Shown: positions 43,260-52,456, numbered from the stretch's first letter. The stretch: DNA of 64,000 bases from Coriobacteriaceae bacterium (GCA_902364975.1 CABJFQ010000007.1:62001-126000), one strand, 5' to 3'. A program made the numbers and translations. The notes: a model not told the origin generated them from the sequence alone.

Positions 43260-44228
43260 TTATTTCGCGAATAGGTTCTTGAGGTTGAACTCGGCTTGGA
43301 CGGTGCGGAGCATGAGGTCGGTGTCGTCCAAGCCCAGGTGCTGCTCGTTGGCGTCGGCGGCGAGGGTTCCACGGCGGCGCGCCCAGTTCTCGAGCGCGGC
43401 TGGGGCGGACTCGCGGGGGAGCGAGCGCACGTCGGCGTCCAGGCTGCGGCAGATCTGGCGCGAGTCGATGACGATGATCTTGCCGGCGCGGCGTGCCTCG
43501 GCGTAGCCGTCCAGGTGGATCTTGAACCAGCTGTCCTCAAACGCGGCGTTGTGTGCCATGTACGGGTACTTCTTCATGAGCTTGAGCAGCTGCTTCTGCA
43601 GTTCCTTGTTCTCGCGGAACGGCTTTTTGCCGTCGATGTCGTTCCAGGTGATGTGGTGGATATTCGACAGCGGTACATCCTCGCCGCGGTAGATGTCGGG
43701 CAGGCCACAGTAGTGCGCCTCGGCGTCGTGCGGGATGGCGTCGCTGGTGAGTTCCATGATCTCCCAGCCGACGTTGATGATATAACCGCGTTCGGGTGCA
43801 CGGCCGGTGGTCTCGATGTCGACACCGAGCACGGTGCCCTGGATGGGCTTGCGGGCGTAGGCCACGCCGAGCGCGTCGCGGTCACCGCGGATCTCGCGCA
43901 TAACGGACGCGGCGGTGCGCTTTTGCATTTTGCCGATGGCGGCGCAGGTGTCGGCGTCGGACAGGCCGCGCGAGAGCATCGCGGGCGTCACATTGCGCAG
44001 GCGTGCCTCCCCAATCTGGTCGCAAAGGTCGCGGTTGCGGTCGGCCAGGTCGCGCACGGTGGCAAAGTCGAAGCCGGGGTCGTCCTCGGCAGTAAAATAC
44101 TCGGTCTCGAGCACCTTGAGGGCCTCTTCGCCCTTCTGGCGTTCGGACTCCATGGCACCGTGGTCGCCATAGATAAACATGGGAATAAACGGCTGGCGCT
44201 CGTATTCAAGTGCTTGCGAAACGTTCAT
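43260..44228 (-). CDS. DEDDh-type 3'-5' exonuclease
   Basis: A 322-residue protein. The C-terminal 190 residues are an exonuclease domain of the DnaQ type: LGVDIETTGRAPERG (Asp137 and Glu139), YMAHNAAFEDSWF (Asp) and HLGLDDTDLMLRT (His and Asp), all four catalytic acids plus the His present. The N-terminal 125 residues are helical and unknown (YGDHGAMESERQKGEEAL). It is not polymerase III epsilon, which lacks such a front part; a repair or RNA-processing role is likely. It is divergent from the metal exporter gene. Confidence 0.85.
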   Translation of the reverse strand: MNVSQALEYERQPFIPMFIYGDHGAMESERQKGEEALKVLETEYFTAEDDPGFDFATVRDLADRNRDLCDQIGEARLRNVTPAMLSRGLSDADTCAAIGKMQKRTAASVMREIRGDRDALGVAYARKPIQGTVLGVDIETTGRAPERGYIINVGWEIMELTSDAIPHDAEAHYCGLPDIYRGEDVPLSNIHHITWNDIDGKKPFRENKELQKQLLKLMKKYPYMAHNAAFEDSWFKIHLDGYAEARRAGKIIVIDSRQICRSLDADVRSLPRESAPAALENWARRRGTLAADANEQHLGLDDTDLMLRTVQAEFNLKNLFAK

Positions 44229-44399
44229 AGGCTGCTCCTTGGACGGGCCGCGTCGCGCGGCTCGGGGTTACTGAGTTGTGGCGAGATGATAGTTTACCAT
44301 GGGCAACTATTGGCACCGCGCCCGGGACAACTACAATACCCTAGTTGACCGCTAGGACTTTTACAATGCTGCCGAAAGACACGAAAGGTTCCATCCGTC

Positions 44400-45494
44400 A
44401 TGGATTTACTGATTGATATTCTGCTCGACGCCGGCAAGGACACGCTGTCGCTGGTGCCGTTTTTGTTGGTGACGTATCTTGCTCTCGAGACACTTGAGCA
44501 CGTTGCGGGCGACCGCGTCAACGGCGCTATCAAGCGCGCCGGCGCTGCGGGTCCCGTGGTTGGCTCGCTGCTGGGCATTGTGCCGCAGTGCGGATTTTCG
44601 GCCATGGCAGCAACGCTGTACGCCGGCCGTGTCGTGACCTTGGGCACGTTGGTGGCGGTGTTCCTTTCGACCTCCGACGAGATGCTGCCGCTGCTACTTG
44701 CCGAGCAGGTTCCCGTGCAGACTATGGCGATGCTTTTGGCTTCGAAAGCGCTTATCGCACTGGTCACGGGCTTTATCGTAGATGCCGCCATTCGCGGTCT
44801 GCGTCGCAACGCCCGCGCGCATGCGGCGATTCGTCGTACCGTGTTGGGGACCACTGTCAATCCGGCGCACGTTAACTGCGCGCATGACGACCACAGCGGC
44901 GGTGACATCATCGACGAGGTGGCCGAGGCGGGCGTGGGCGCCGACCACATCCACGAGTTATGCGAGCGCGACCATTGCGGTTGCGATGAAGACGAGGACG
45001 AGCGCGAACACGGACACGGACATGGCCACGATCACGGTCATGAGGGCGATCATGAACACCATCATGGCCACGGTCACTCCCACTCACAAGAAGGTGCGCC
45101 CGTCGTGTCGATTATCCGCAGCGCGATCTCTCACACCGTGCAGGTTTCGGTATTCATTTTTCTAGTGACGTTGATTCTGGTTGCCGTGCTCGAGACGTTC
45201 GGCGAATCGGCGATTGAGCAGTTCCTGCGCGGTAACGAGACGCTTGCGGTCCTGGGCTCGGCACTCGTCGGCCTGATCCCCAACTGCTCGGCCAGCGTCG
45301 TCATCACGCAGCTGTACCTGGAAGGCGCGCTGCAGCTGGCACCGATGCTCGCCGGCACGCTTATCTCCGCTGGCGTGGGCTACCTGGTGCTGTTCCGCAC
45401 CAACCGCAGCGCCCGCGAAAACGCTGTGTTTCTGATCATGATGTATATCATCGGCGCGGGCTGGGGCCTTATCCTTTCCGCCTTTGGGTTCTAA
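44400..45494 (+). CDS. His-rich heavy-metal exporter, ArsP_2-type
   Basis: A 364-residue membrane protein with about ten helices in two halves, each with a Cys-containing proline motif (GIVPQCGFSAMAATLY near residue 60, GLIPNCSASVVITQLY near 295), which fit the putative 10TM heavy-metal exporter family (ArsP_2, formerly DUF2899). The cytoplasmic loop between the halves is extremely rich in His, Asp and Glu (HGHGHGHDHGHEGDHEHHHG), a likely metal buffer. Preceding cysteines in CERDHCGCDEDED add ligands. The substrate metal is not identifiable. Ribosome site GAAAGG is weakly spaced. Confidence 0.85.
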   Translation: MDLLIDILLDAGKDTLSLVPFLLVTYLALETLEHVAGDRVNGAIKRAGAAGPVVGSLLGIVPQCGFSAMAATLYAGRVVTLGTLVAVFLSTSDEMLPLLLAEQVPVQTMAMLLASKALIALVTGFIVDAAIRGLRRNARAHAAIRRTVLGTTVNPAHVNCAHDDHSGGDIIDEVAEAGVGADHIHELCERDHCGCDEDEDEREHGHGHGHDHGHEGDHEHHHGHGHSHSQEGAPVVSIIRSAISHTVQVSVFIFLVTLILVAVLETFGESAIEQFLRGNETLAVLGSALVGLIPNCSASVVITQLYLEGALQLAPMLAGTLISAGVGYLVLFRTNRSARENAVFLIMMYIIGAGWGLILSAFGF

Positions 45495-45523
45495 GTGGAT
45501 GTTTGGGGCATGCCGTAAAACTA

Positions 45524-45621
45524 GGACATGCCATAAAATCCACCGCCATGACTTGGGCGTTTGCGCGTCAATCGCCAAAACAAAAAGGTAGATTTTTAGG
45601 CATGTCCCAAAAATCTACCTT
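45524..45621. repeat. Alternative hairpins: GGCYAAAAC-family repeat and terminator
   Basis: Arms 45524-45544 and 45587-45607 (GGACATGCCATAAAATCCACC against GGTAGATTTTTAGGCATGTCC, imperfect) enclose a centre ending ATCGCCAAAAC. The second arm is also part of a perfect 13-base hairpin 45585-45597/45609-45621 (AAGGTAGATTTTT), which would terminate both convergent genes. The two structures exclude each other. Confidence 0.65.
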
Positions 45622-45623
45622 GG

Positions 45624-46106
45624 TTAGTGCAGCAACTCGGTGAGGTTGCGTTTAAAGCGGGCGCGGTCTTCGCTGGTAAATGCTGCCGGACCGCGAGTGC
45701 GTCCGCCGGCGCGGCGTACCTTCTTTTCCTCGTGGCGAATAAACAGCTGCATGTCGATGGTTGCTTTGTCGTAGACGCGCCCGCGCACACCGATAGCGGC
45801 GGCATCGCGCCCGAGCACCATGCTCGCCAAGCCAATGTCCTGCGTCACGACCACGTCGCCCGCCTGCAGGCGTTCGACAATGGCAAAGTCGGCGCTGTCG
45901 GCGCCCACGCTCACGTCGAGCGTCGTGACCCAAAAGCCGCGTCGCGCGTGCTCGGCATCGCGCGGGTCGTCGCGGCGAATGTGCCGTTCCAGGTTTTGCG
46001 TGCTGTTGCCGGCGATAACAACGGCGACGCCCGCCCGCCGCGCGCAGTCAATCGACTCGCGCGTGACCGGGCAGGCGTCGGCATCAATAAAGAGCGTTCG
46101 CGGCAT
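45624..46106 (-). CDS. UPF0178 (YaiI/YqxD) family protein
   Basis: A 160-residue protein of the DUF188 family: FIDADACPVTRES at the start, VTTLDVSVGADSADFAIVERL with the acidic pair, VVTQDIGLAS, RGRVYDKATIDMQLF. The conserved acidic residues and PIN/NYN-like fold suggest a nuclease, but no activity is established. The start ATG immediately follows the stop of the DUF308 gene (TAGATG), so the two are translated in a coupled way. Confidence 0.9.
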   Translation of the reverse strand: MPRTLFIDADACPVTRESIDCARRAGVAVVIAGNSTQNLERHIRRDDPRDAEHARRGFWVTTLDVSVGADSADFAIVERLQAGDVVVTQDIGLASMVLGRDAAAIGVRGRVYDKATIDMQLFIRHEEKKVRRAGGRTRGPAAFTSEDRARFKRNLTELLH

Positions 46107-46709
46107 CTAGTGCACCAGTTTGCCAAATTGAATAGCGCGAACAATCAGCGTTACGCCAAACACCAGCAGCGCGGCGCCGCTAAAGATGACGAGCATCTTG
46201 GCCGACCACAGCGGATAGATAAACACGAACATGCCGGCGATGATGGAAAGTGCGCCGCTCAGGATGGCGAGGGCGCGGTTGGACGAAAGCTCGGACTCCA
46301 GAATGGACATGACACCTTCGACAATCCAGCCAAAGCCGGCCACGATAACCACCATCGTGGTGAGCGTCGCGGTCGAGAAGGCCTGGTTGCGCAGGATTAT
46401 GACGCCGCCCAAGATAATGAGTAGGTTGGAGATGATGCTCGTCACGCGCCAGCCGGTGGGCAGCAGCGGCTCAAAAATGGCAGTGAACAGTCTGATGGCA
46501 GCAGTGATTACAAAGTAAAAACCCAGGACGGTCGTCAAAAAGACGAGGGACTTGGCGGGTGCAAAAAGCAGCGCGATACCAGCAATGAGTGCTAAGACGC
46601 CCGTGATGGCGTAGATCCAGCGTACGGCCTTGACGGCTTTGCCCGCCATGCTTTTCTCGTCAAATCCAAACTGGCTCGATTTTTGGTCATCGTTCTTAAA
46701 GATGCCCAT
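46107..46709 (-). CDS. DUF308/HdeD-family membrane protein
   Basis: A 200-residue protein with six membrane helices after a 30-residue soluble N-terminus. Helix pairs follow the repeat pattern of HdeD (ALIAGIALLFAPAKSLVFL, ILGGVIILRNQ, ALSIIAGMFVFIYPLWSAK). HdeD helps acid resistance in enterobacteria, but family members elsewhere have unknown roles. The start at 46709 has AAAGGAG. First gene of a two-gene operon with the UPF0178 protein. Confidence 0.85.
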   Translation of the reverse strand: MGIFKNDDQKSSQFGFDEKSMAGKAVKAVRWIYAITGVLALIAGIALLFAPAKSLVFLTTVLGFYFVITAAIRLFTAIFEPLLPTGWRVTSIISNLLIILGGVIILRNQAFSTATLTTMVVIVAGFGWIVEGVMSILESELSSNRALAILSGALSIIAGMFVFIYPLWSAKMLVIFSGAALLVFGVTLIVRAIQFGKLVH

Positions 46710-46944
46710 AATGTCTCCTTTCCGTGCGGCGTAAGCCTTGATCGTCACAACCAGTATCGCCTAAAGGCGCTGGCGTATGGGTCGGGGAAGGCGAAACGTA
46801 ACCCAAAGGTCCCGAATTGTTCCCGTTGTTCCCCACGTCGCGATTTTCTATTCAACAGGTGTAGAACATTGCAGCCCTGTTCGTTATTGCCTACGTTTTA
46901 GGTTAGATTTTCCTAAGGACAATTGGCTTGTATTGGGGGTTCCT

Positions 46945-47616
46945 ATGAACGAAGCAGTTCCCGAGGCACCGTCGAGTGTCGAATCGATGGCAGGGCAGGG
47001 TTGCGAAAAGCTCGGCTTGGACGCGTTTGATGCGCTGGTCCGTCGTGCCCGTACGTGCCGCCGTTTTGACGAGTCTATGCGCGTGCCGCGCGAGTTTTTG
47101 CTTGAGCTGGCGGAGCTGGCGCACCTGACCCCGTGTGGTGCCAATGCTCAGCGTCTTCGTTTTCATGTGGTGAGCGGTGCCGAGGATTGCGTGCGTGTAT
47201 TTGATGAGCTTGCATGGGCCGGCGCGTTTAAGGATTGGCCGGGTCCTGCCGAGGGCGAGCGCCCGACCGGCTATATCGCGATTCTGGCCGAGCGCGCCGT
47301 TCCGGGCAAGCCTGCCGCTCCCATTACCGAGGTCGACACGGGCATTGCCGCGCAGACGATGATGCTCGCCGCCCGCAGCGCCACGCCCGAGGTGGCAGCC
47401 TGCATGTTCAAGGCCTTTACGCCCCGCGCGATCGAAGCCATGGGGCTCAATAACGACAAGTATGAGCTCAAGCTGATCATGGCGTTTGGCGTTCCGGCCG
47501 AGACACAGGTGATCGATGCGATCGATTCCAACCCCGACGGCTCCATCAATTATTGGCGCGACGAGGCGCAGGTGCACCACGTACCCAAGCGTCCGCTTGC
47601 CGACGTGCTGCTGTAG
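46945..47616 (+). CDS. Nitroreductase-family flavoprotein
   Basis: A 223-residue nitroreductase-fold protein: RTCRRFDESMRVPREFLLEL at the N-terminus (FMN phosphate Arg residues), HLTPCGANAQRLRFHVV where the family has PSxxNxQPW, then TGIAAQTMMLAARS. Residue changes in the second motif are moderate. It would use FMN and NAD(P)H to reduce nitro or quinone compounds, or act in an unknown cofactor step. The start is uncertain; 46945 has only a weak G-rich site. A frame from 46777 is less likely. Confidence 0.82.
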   Translation: MNEAVPEAPSSVESMAGQGCEKLGLDAFDALVRRARTCRRFDESMRVPREFLLELAELAHLTPCGANAQRLRFHVVSGAEDCVRVFDELAWAGAFKDWPGPAEGERPTGYIAILAERAVPGKPAAPITEVDTGIAAQTMMLAARSATPEVAACMFKAFTPRAIEAMGLNNDKYELKLIMAFGVPAETQVIDAIDSNPDGSINYWRDEAQVHHVPKRPLADVLL

Positions 47617-47651
47617 TTGTGCGTCGTTGCGGTGCAATCCGGCGGCAAAAT

Positions 47652-47682
47652 CACCACAAAGGCTCCTGTCCCCTTTGTGGTG
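47652..47682. repeat. ACCACAAAGG hairpin repeat, copy 2
   Basis: Arms CACCACAAAGG and CCTTTGTGGTG around a loop carrying CTCCTGTCC, the complement of the loop in the other two copies, so this copy is inserted in the opposite orientation. It sits 18 bases before the GTG start of the next gene. Confidence 0.75.
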
Positions 47683-47699
47683 GTACGAGGGGAGGGTGT

Positions 47700-48242
47700 G
47701 TGGCAGATCTGTATTTGGTGCGGCATGGGCAGACTGAGCTCAATGTGCAGAGCATTTTGCAGGGCTGGCACGATTCGCCGCTTACGGCGCGCGGGCGCGA
47801 GCAGGCGCTGACGGCGCGTACGGCGTTTGCGGCGCGTGGCGTGGCCTTTGATCATGTGTATTCCTCGCCGTTGGGCCGGGCGCGGCATACGGCCGAGCTT
47901 ATCGTTGGCGAGGGCCGTTCCATTGAGCTGGTCGATGACCTGCGTGAGTGGCATTTTGGCTCGCTGGAGGGCACATCAAATCGCGAGATGCCGCCGCAGC
48001 CCTGGGGCGATTATCCGGTGGCCTTTGGCGGCGAGTCGGAAGTGCAGCTTCAGTCGCGCATGGTCGCGGCGCTGTCCCGTATTATGGCCCGGCCGCAGCA
48101 CGACTGCGTGCTGGCGGTTTCCCACGGCTCAGCCTGCCAGGAGTTTCTTGAGTATGTGACTGGCGGGGGAGAGCTACCCGACAACGGTGCCGTGCTTCAT
48201 TTTGGCTATTGCGACGGGGCGTTTTCGCTCTTGGGTTGGTAA
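47700..48242 (+). CDS. Histidine phosphatase family protein
   Basis: A 180-residue phosphoglycerate-mutase-like phosphatase. The catalytic LYLVRHGQTELN is at residues 4-15; the second histidine is in AVSHGSACQEF, with Arg in YSSPLGRARHTA and Glu in LREWHFGSLEG. The GTG start at 47700 has a GGGGAGGG site directly after a hairpin repeat. A related gene follows 17 bases later. Substrate not assignable. Confidence 0.88.
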   Translation: MADLYLVRHGQTELNVQSILQGWHDSPLTARGREQALTARTAFAARGVAFDHVYSSPLGRARHTAELIVGEGRSIELVDDLREWHFGSLEGTSNREMPPQPWGDYPVAFGGESEVQLQSRMVAALSRIMARPQHDCVLAVSHGSACQEFLEYVTGGGELPDNGAVLHFGYCDGAFSLLGW

Positions 48243-48259
48243 CGAACGAAAGGACCCCT

Positions 48260-48895
48260 ATGAATAAAGATCTGTATCTGGTCCGTCATGGACAGACGAT
48301 ATTCAACCTTAAGCGTATCATTCAGGGGTGGAGTGACTCGCCGCTTACGCAGTTGGGTTGCGACCAGGCGGCGCGCGCCGGCATGTTTTTACGTGCGCGC
48401 GGCATTGAGCCCGATCATGCCTACACCTCTACGCTTCATCGCACCGAGCAGACTATCGCCAACTTGTGGCCGGGCTTGGCGTACGAGCGCCTGGACGGCC
48501 TGCGTGAGTGGTTCTTTGGCGACTTTGAGGCCGAGCGCGTGATGCTTATGCCCGAGCGCCCGTGGCGCGACTTCTATCGGCAGTTTGGCGGCGAGGGCCA
48601 GATCCAGGTGCGCACGCGCATGGTGGCGACGCTGACCGATCTTATGCAGCGTCCGGACCATACGTGCGTGCTCGCGGTAAGTCATGGCTCAGCTATCAAG
48701 GAGTTTTTGGACCACGTGCGGGGCGCGGCGGCCGACGAGCGCGAACGCGTGCCGGGCAACTGCTCAGTGCTGCATTTTGCGTTTGACGATGCGGCCGATA
48801 CGTTTGAACTGGTCGAAGTCTTTACGCAGGAAGACTACGCGCGCGAGCTGGGGCTAGAGCCGCTCGTGGCGGCGGCAGGTCCGCAGCGTGGATAA
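48260..48895 (+). CDS. Histidine phosphatase family protein, tandem paralogue
   Basis: A 211-residue protein with the same motifs as its neighbour: LYLVRHGQTIFN, YTSTLHRTEQTI, LREWFFGDFEAE and AVSHGSAIKEF. The C-terminal part is longer (about 25 residues) and includes an acidic stretch. The start has GAAAGGA. The pair looks like an old tandem duplication. Confidence 0.88.
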   Translation: MNKDLYLVRHGQTIFNLKRIIQGWSDSPLTQLGCDQAARAGMFLRARGIEPDHAYTSTLHRTEQTIANLWPGLAYERLDGLREWFFGDFEAERVMLMPERPWRDFYRQFGGEGQIQVRTRMVATLTDLMQRPDHTCVLAVSHGSAIKEFLDHVRGAAADERERVPGNCSVLHFAFDDAADTFELVEVFTQEDYARELGLEPLVAAAGPQRG

Positions 48896-48942
48896 CGCTG
48901 ACGTTGCGGCCCGGTTTACCGGCGTAATTGTTTGATGCGAAA

Positions 48943-48980
48943 AGGGCGGAGGTGCATGCGTTTGCTGCATCTCCGCCCCT
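48943..48980. terminator. Bidirectional terminator
   Basis: Stem AGGGCGGAGGTGCA (48943-48956) with TGCATCTCCGCCCCT (48966-48980), followed by TTGTTTGTTT, between convergent genes. Confidence 0.8.
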
Positions 48981-49024
48981 TGTTTGTTTGGATGCTGGGT
49001 TTTCCAGCTTAGCGTTTGAGTTCG

Positions 49025-49714
49025 CTAGAACCGTGAGACCTGGTGAGTGAGCAGACCCGTCGGAACCTGCGGCGCGCTGCCGCTGACCTGCGCGGCGGGG
49101 AACAGCACGGCTACAGCAAAGTTGAACGGCTCTTTGCCAGAGTAGGCGCCGGCAGCGCGGGCCTCGTCGGCCAGAATCTGCGATGCCCCAGCCAGTGCGG
49201 CGACATAGGCGGAGTCACCGGCGAACACCGGGTCGGGCGCCTGATCGAGCATGGCACGGATGGCGGCAACGGCGTCCTCGCGCTTGACCTCCCACACGCG
49301 ATGTGTGACGCCCGCGGGATCGGTGACGGCGTAGAGCGATGCGCCCTCTTTGGCAGCGCTCAAAATGATATCCATGACGGGCGACGCCTCGTAGGCGAGC
49401 GACACGGGGCGCGGCTGCACCTTGAGCTCGGCGATCGCGCGCGCGGTGGCGAGTGCGTCGATGCTCTCGGCGGCAGCCTCGTCGCCGCCCGTCAGCACGT
49501 TAACCGGGCAAATCGCCACGACACCCGTCACGCGTCCCGGCTCTCCGGAGCATTCGTACACGTAATACGCCGCGCCCGGATCTTTGAGCATAAGCCCATC
49601 GGTAATCGCGCCGCGCAGGGCTCCGCTGTCACTCAGGATGCTGTCCATCGCAGGCAGCGCCTCGAGCACGCGGTCCTGAGCCGGGCGGATGCAGGGAAAC
49701 GGAAGAGCTTTCAT
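49025..49714 (-). CDS. Unknown protein, weakly DUF1015-like
   Basis: A 229-residue protein. The opening MKALPFPCIRPAQDRVLEALP and the phrases AYYVYECSG, TGVVAICPV and THRVWEVKREDAV recall the N-terminal half of DUF1015 proteins, but it is about half their length and the central part differs. It may be a trimmed relative. The start at 49714 lies 39 bases past the end of the peptidase gene (49754), so they could be in one transcript. Function unknown. Confidence 0.55.
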   Translation of the reverse strand: MKALPFPCIRPAQDRVLEALPAMDSILSDSGALRGAITDGLMLKDPGAAYYVYECSGEPGRVTGVVAICPVNVLTGGDEAAAESIDALATARAIAELKVQPRPVSLAYEASPVMDIILSAAKEGASLYAVTDPAGVTHRVWEVKREDAVAAIRAMLDQAPDPVFAGDSAYVAALAGASQILADEARAAGAYSGKEPFNFAVAVLFPAAQVSGSAPQVPTGLLTHQVSRF

Positions 49715-49753
49715 GGACGGTCCTAACGCGCGAGTCGGTTTGTTCGCGGCTTA

Positions 49754-50974
49754 TTATGCCCCAACTTGGCCGCTTGCGTCCCAGAGCGTGTTATCGGCAA
49801 GCGCGATGAGCACGTTTTGGCAGCGAACGATATCGGCATGGGACACATACTCGTTGGGCTTGTGCGCGAGCGCCAACGAGCCGGGGCCGTAGCTCATACA
49901 ATTGCGGTTGCCTGTCTTGCCGGCAATGACGGCGGTATCGGTGTAGCCGGTAAAGAAGCCGACGGTCGTGTCCGCGTCCGTTACGTCATCGGCGGCACGC
50001 TTGAGCGCTGCTAGAAGGGGAGAGTTCGGGTTGCGCTCGATGGCGGGGCGGTCGCCCGTCACGGTGTAGCTGCCATGGCAACCGGGAACGGTGGCTTCGG
50101 CGACGGCGATGACATGCTCGACCATATTGATTGCGGCGGCCGTATCGGTCGGCGGGGTCAGGCGCATGTCGACCCAAACTTTGGCGCGGTCGGGTACGAC
50201 GTAGGGGCGATATCCGCCCTCGATTTGGCCAAACGTGATGGTCGAAGGCCCCAGCTCATCGTGCGCGGGCAGCGCCGCAAACGCGCGACGAAGCGAACGC
50301 ACGACCTCGGCTATGGCGGCGACGGCGTCGGCGCCCTTCCAAGGCTGGCTTGCATGAGCCGTGACGCCGGCCATCTCGATCTCGAACCACGTACGCCCCT
50401 TGTGCGCCACCTGGATCTGTCCGTCGGTGGGTTCGGTGTCCAGCACCCATTCGCGCGAGCCGACCCAGCCAGCATCGATCGCGGCCTCTGAGCCGCGCAT
50501 GAAGTCTTCCTCGTCGACCGAGCAGATGAGCGAAAAGCCGCGGCGTGGCAGCGCGCCATCCGCCGCCACGCGCTCGAGCGTATGGACCAGTGCGGCAATG
50601 GCGCAGGCCAGGCCACCCTTCATATCGCAGGCACCGCGGCCATAGAGTTTATCGTCGCGCACAACCGCCCCAAGCGGTGCGATGTCTGCGTCCCAGCCAT
50701 CGCCCAAGGTGACGGTATCCATGTGGCAGATATAGATCAGCCGCGGCTCGTCGCTTTGGCCCGGCACGGTGACTTTAAGGTTGCGGCGCCCGGGCAGCAC
50801 CTCGAGTTCCTCAACCTGCACGGCATGAAGCACCGGATGACTCAACCGCTCCAGCTGAGCCTCAACCAGCGCTTTGATATACCGCTCAATTTCATCCTCA
50901 TACGCGCCCGGGTCTGAGCTGTCGATCCGCACGAGCTCCTGCGCAAGCCGCCAGGCAAAGTCCTCATCAACCAT
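49754..50974 (-). CDS. M20-family peptidase/deacylase (ArgE/DapE type)
   Basis: A 406-residue dinuclear zinc hydrolase. Ligands lie in IYICHMDTVT (His), LYGRGACDMKGG (bridging Asp), CSVDEEDFMRG (catalytic Glu and ligand Glu), LDTEPTDGQ, and the C-terminal LAHKPNEYV (His). The lid domain of about 110 residues starts at AHKGRTWFEIEMAG. ArgE (acetylornithine), DapE and carboxypeptidase activities are all possible. The start at 50974 has a GAGGT site. It is followed by the DUF1015-like gene. Confidence 0.88.
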   Translation of the reverse strand: MVDEDFAWRLAQELVRIDSSDPGAYEDEIERYIKALVEAQLERLSHPVLHAVQVEELEVLPGRRNLKVTVPGQSDEPRLIYICHMDTVTLGDGWDADIAPLGAVVRDDKLYGRGACDMKGGLACAIAALVHTLERVAADGALPRRGFSLICSVDEEDFMRGSEAAIDAGWVGSREWVLDTEPTDGQIQVAHKGRTWFEIEMAGVTAHASQPWKGADAVAAIAEVVRSLRRAFAALPAHDELGPSTITFGQIEGGYRPYVVPDRAKVWVDMRLTPPTDTAAAINMVEHVIAVAEATVPGCHGSYTVTGDRPAIERNPNSPLLAALKRAADDVTDADTTVGFFTGYTDTAVIAGKTGNRNCMSYGPGSLALAHKPNEYVSHADIVRCQNVLIALADNTLWDASGQVGA

Positions 50975-51128
50975 ATGCAACCTCACAATCAGTCTGCTTT
51001 CCAAACCGATTGTAAGCCTCTTGAGAGATCCGCGGCGTGCGCGCAGCGGTATTTACCGTTCGCAGGCCGAGCCAGCGCGTTTGCCGTCCAGGCGGGTTTA
51101 CAAACGACGCGGTGGGTACGTACCCTTC

Positions 51129-52178
51129 ATGGACGACATGCTGTGCGACATATCTGCCTTTCGGTATCACCGGATACCCCCACAGGTCTTGGCAATAATG
51201 CCGGACCTGCCCGATTCTGCGGACGATCCGCGCAGGGAGCACCTATGTGAGCATCCGCTCGTCAAGCATTTCCTGGGCACCCCGTTACACGTGTTGGCGC
51301 AGGGCGTCTGCGGGCGCAAGGGCGATCGCATTGTCAGGCATGTTTGGAACGGGGAGAGGCCGTTTGATTCCGTGCGGCAGACGGAGTTTGGCCTCGATGT
51401 CGCGTCCCCGCTCTTTACCCTGCTGACCCTGGCTTCCTCGGTCTCAAACGAGCGTCTAATCATGTGCATGTATGAGATGTGCGGCACCTTTGCCGTGTGC
51501 AAGATTGCGCCTCAGGTAAAGTCGGCACTTGAGCAGGCATATGGGAGCCGATGGAGTGACGCACGGTCGGGCTGGGAAAACGTAAAGGATGTCTCGGGGA
51601 ATCCAACGGACTTGTGGAAACGACCTCCCTTGATCGAGCTCTCTGAGCTTATAGAGTTCGTCGATAAGGTCCGGGGGCTCCGCGGCGCTAAATCGTTCAT
51701 ACGAGCCGCGAAATGCATTACGGGGGTGGCAGCATCGCCGCTCGAGGTCCAGGCTTCGATGCTGTTTGGCCTTACGAGGTTGCGCGGCGGCGAAGGGCTG
51801 AGCCTTACCAATAACGTTGAGATTCGTATGACGCGCAGCGCCCGCCTGATTTCGGGGCTTGATAGGCGCTATGCCGATATCCTGCTGGCAAATAAGGACG
51901 GCAGCCGAGAGTGTCTGGTTGAATGCCAAGGTAAAGCCATTCACGGATCCATTGAATACAAGATCTCGGACTCCGATCGAACGACGGCCTTGCAAGCCAT
52001 GGGATATCCCGTCGTTCTGATGACCTATGGTCAGCTGGCCGACTTCGATGCCTTCCGCGTGGTGATGGAGCTCATCATGTCCTATCTCGATGTGCCGCTG
52101 AAAGACAAGACGCCGCGACAGCAGGAGCTCGAACGGCGGCTTCGTGAGGAGATTTTTATCGATTGGGCGGGAATGTAG
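51129..52178 (+). CDS. Coriobacteriia paralogue with DUF559-like nuclease region, second copy
   Basis: A 349-residue protein clearly related to that at 41498. The shared part runs from LRGAKSFIRAAKCI and ASPLEVQASMLFGLT to DRRYADILLANKD (Asp), CLVECQGKAIHG (Glu; Gln where lysine would stand), SDRTTALQAMGYPVVLM and DAFRVVMELIM. The N-terminus (LCDISAFRYHRIPP) resembles the DNA-binding opening of AbiEi-type proteins. The start at 51129 lacks a good ribosome site; upstream frame to 50874 has no likely signal. It is moderately AT-richer than its neighbours. Confidence 0.6.
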   Translation: MDDMLCDISAFRYHRIPPQVLAIMPDLPDSADDPRREHLCEHPLVKHFLGTPLHVLAQGVCGRKGDRIVRHVWNGERPFDSVRQTEFGLDVASPLFTLLTLASSVSNERLIMCMYEMCGTFAVCKIAPQVKSALEQAYGSRWSDARSGWENVKDVSGNPTDLWKRPPLIELSELIEFVDKVRGLRGAKSFIRAAKCITGVAASPLEVQASMLFGLTRLRGGEGLSLTNNVEIRMTRSARLISGLDRRYADILLANKDGSRECLVECQGKAIHGSIEYKISDSDRTTALQAMGYPVVLMTYGQLADFDAFRVVMELIMSYLDVPLKDKTPRQQELERRLREEIFIDWAGM

Positions 52179-52456
52179 TCGCGCGGTGGGTAAACGGTAG
52201 CGCGAGCTAGAGTTCTGGTCGCAAAAAGGCTTCAATTTTGCCTTGGAGGGACCCTAAAAATGCTATCTAGAATAAGTTGTTTCGGAAAATAGACAGTCAA
52301 CTTACATTCGGCACATAGAGACCGATTTTTACCTACTAAAGTCCCTGATAAAGCTGTTTATCAAAGCGGGTGTGCTTAGCGACTGGAGCCTCACTATCGA
52401 TTATCTGAAAAAACTTGTTCCGGGTATCATTTTAAAGTCGTCCGGAGCAACAAAAT
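52179..52456. other. Intergenic stretch without a recognised gene
   Basis: An AT-rich spacer after the 51129 gene. It has no frame with a ribosome site or family likeness. It contains GAGGGACCCTAAAAATGC, which may be a remnant of a repeat. Confidence 0.4.
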
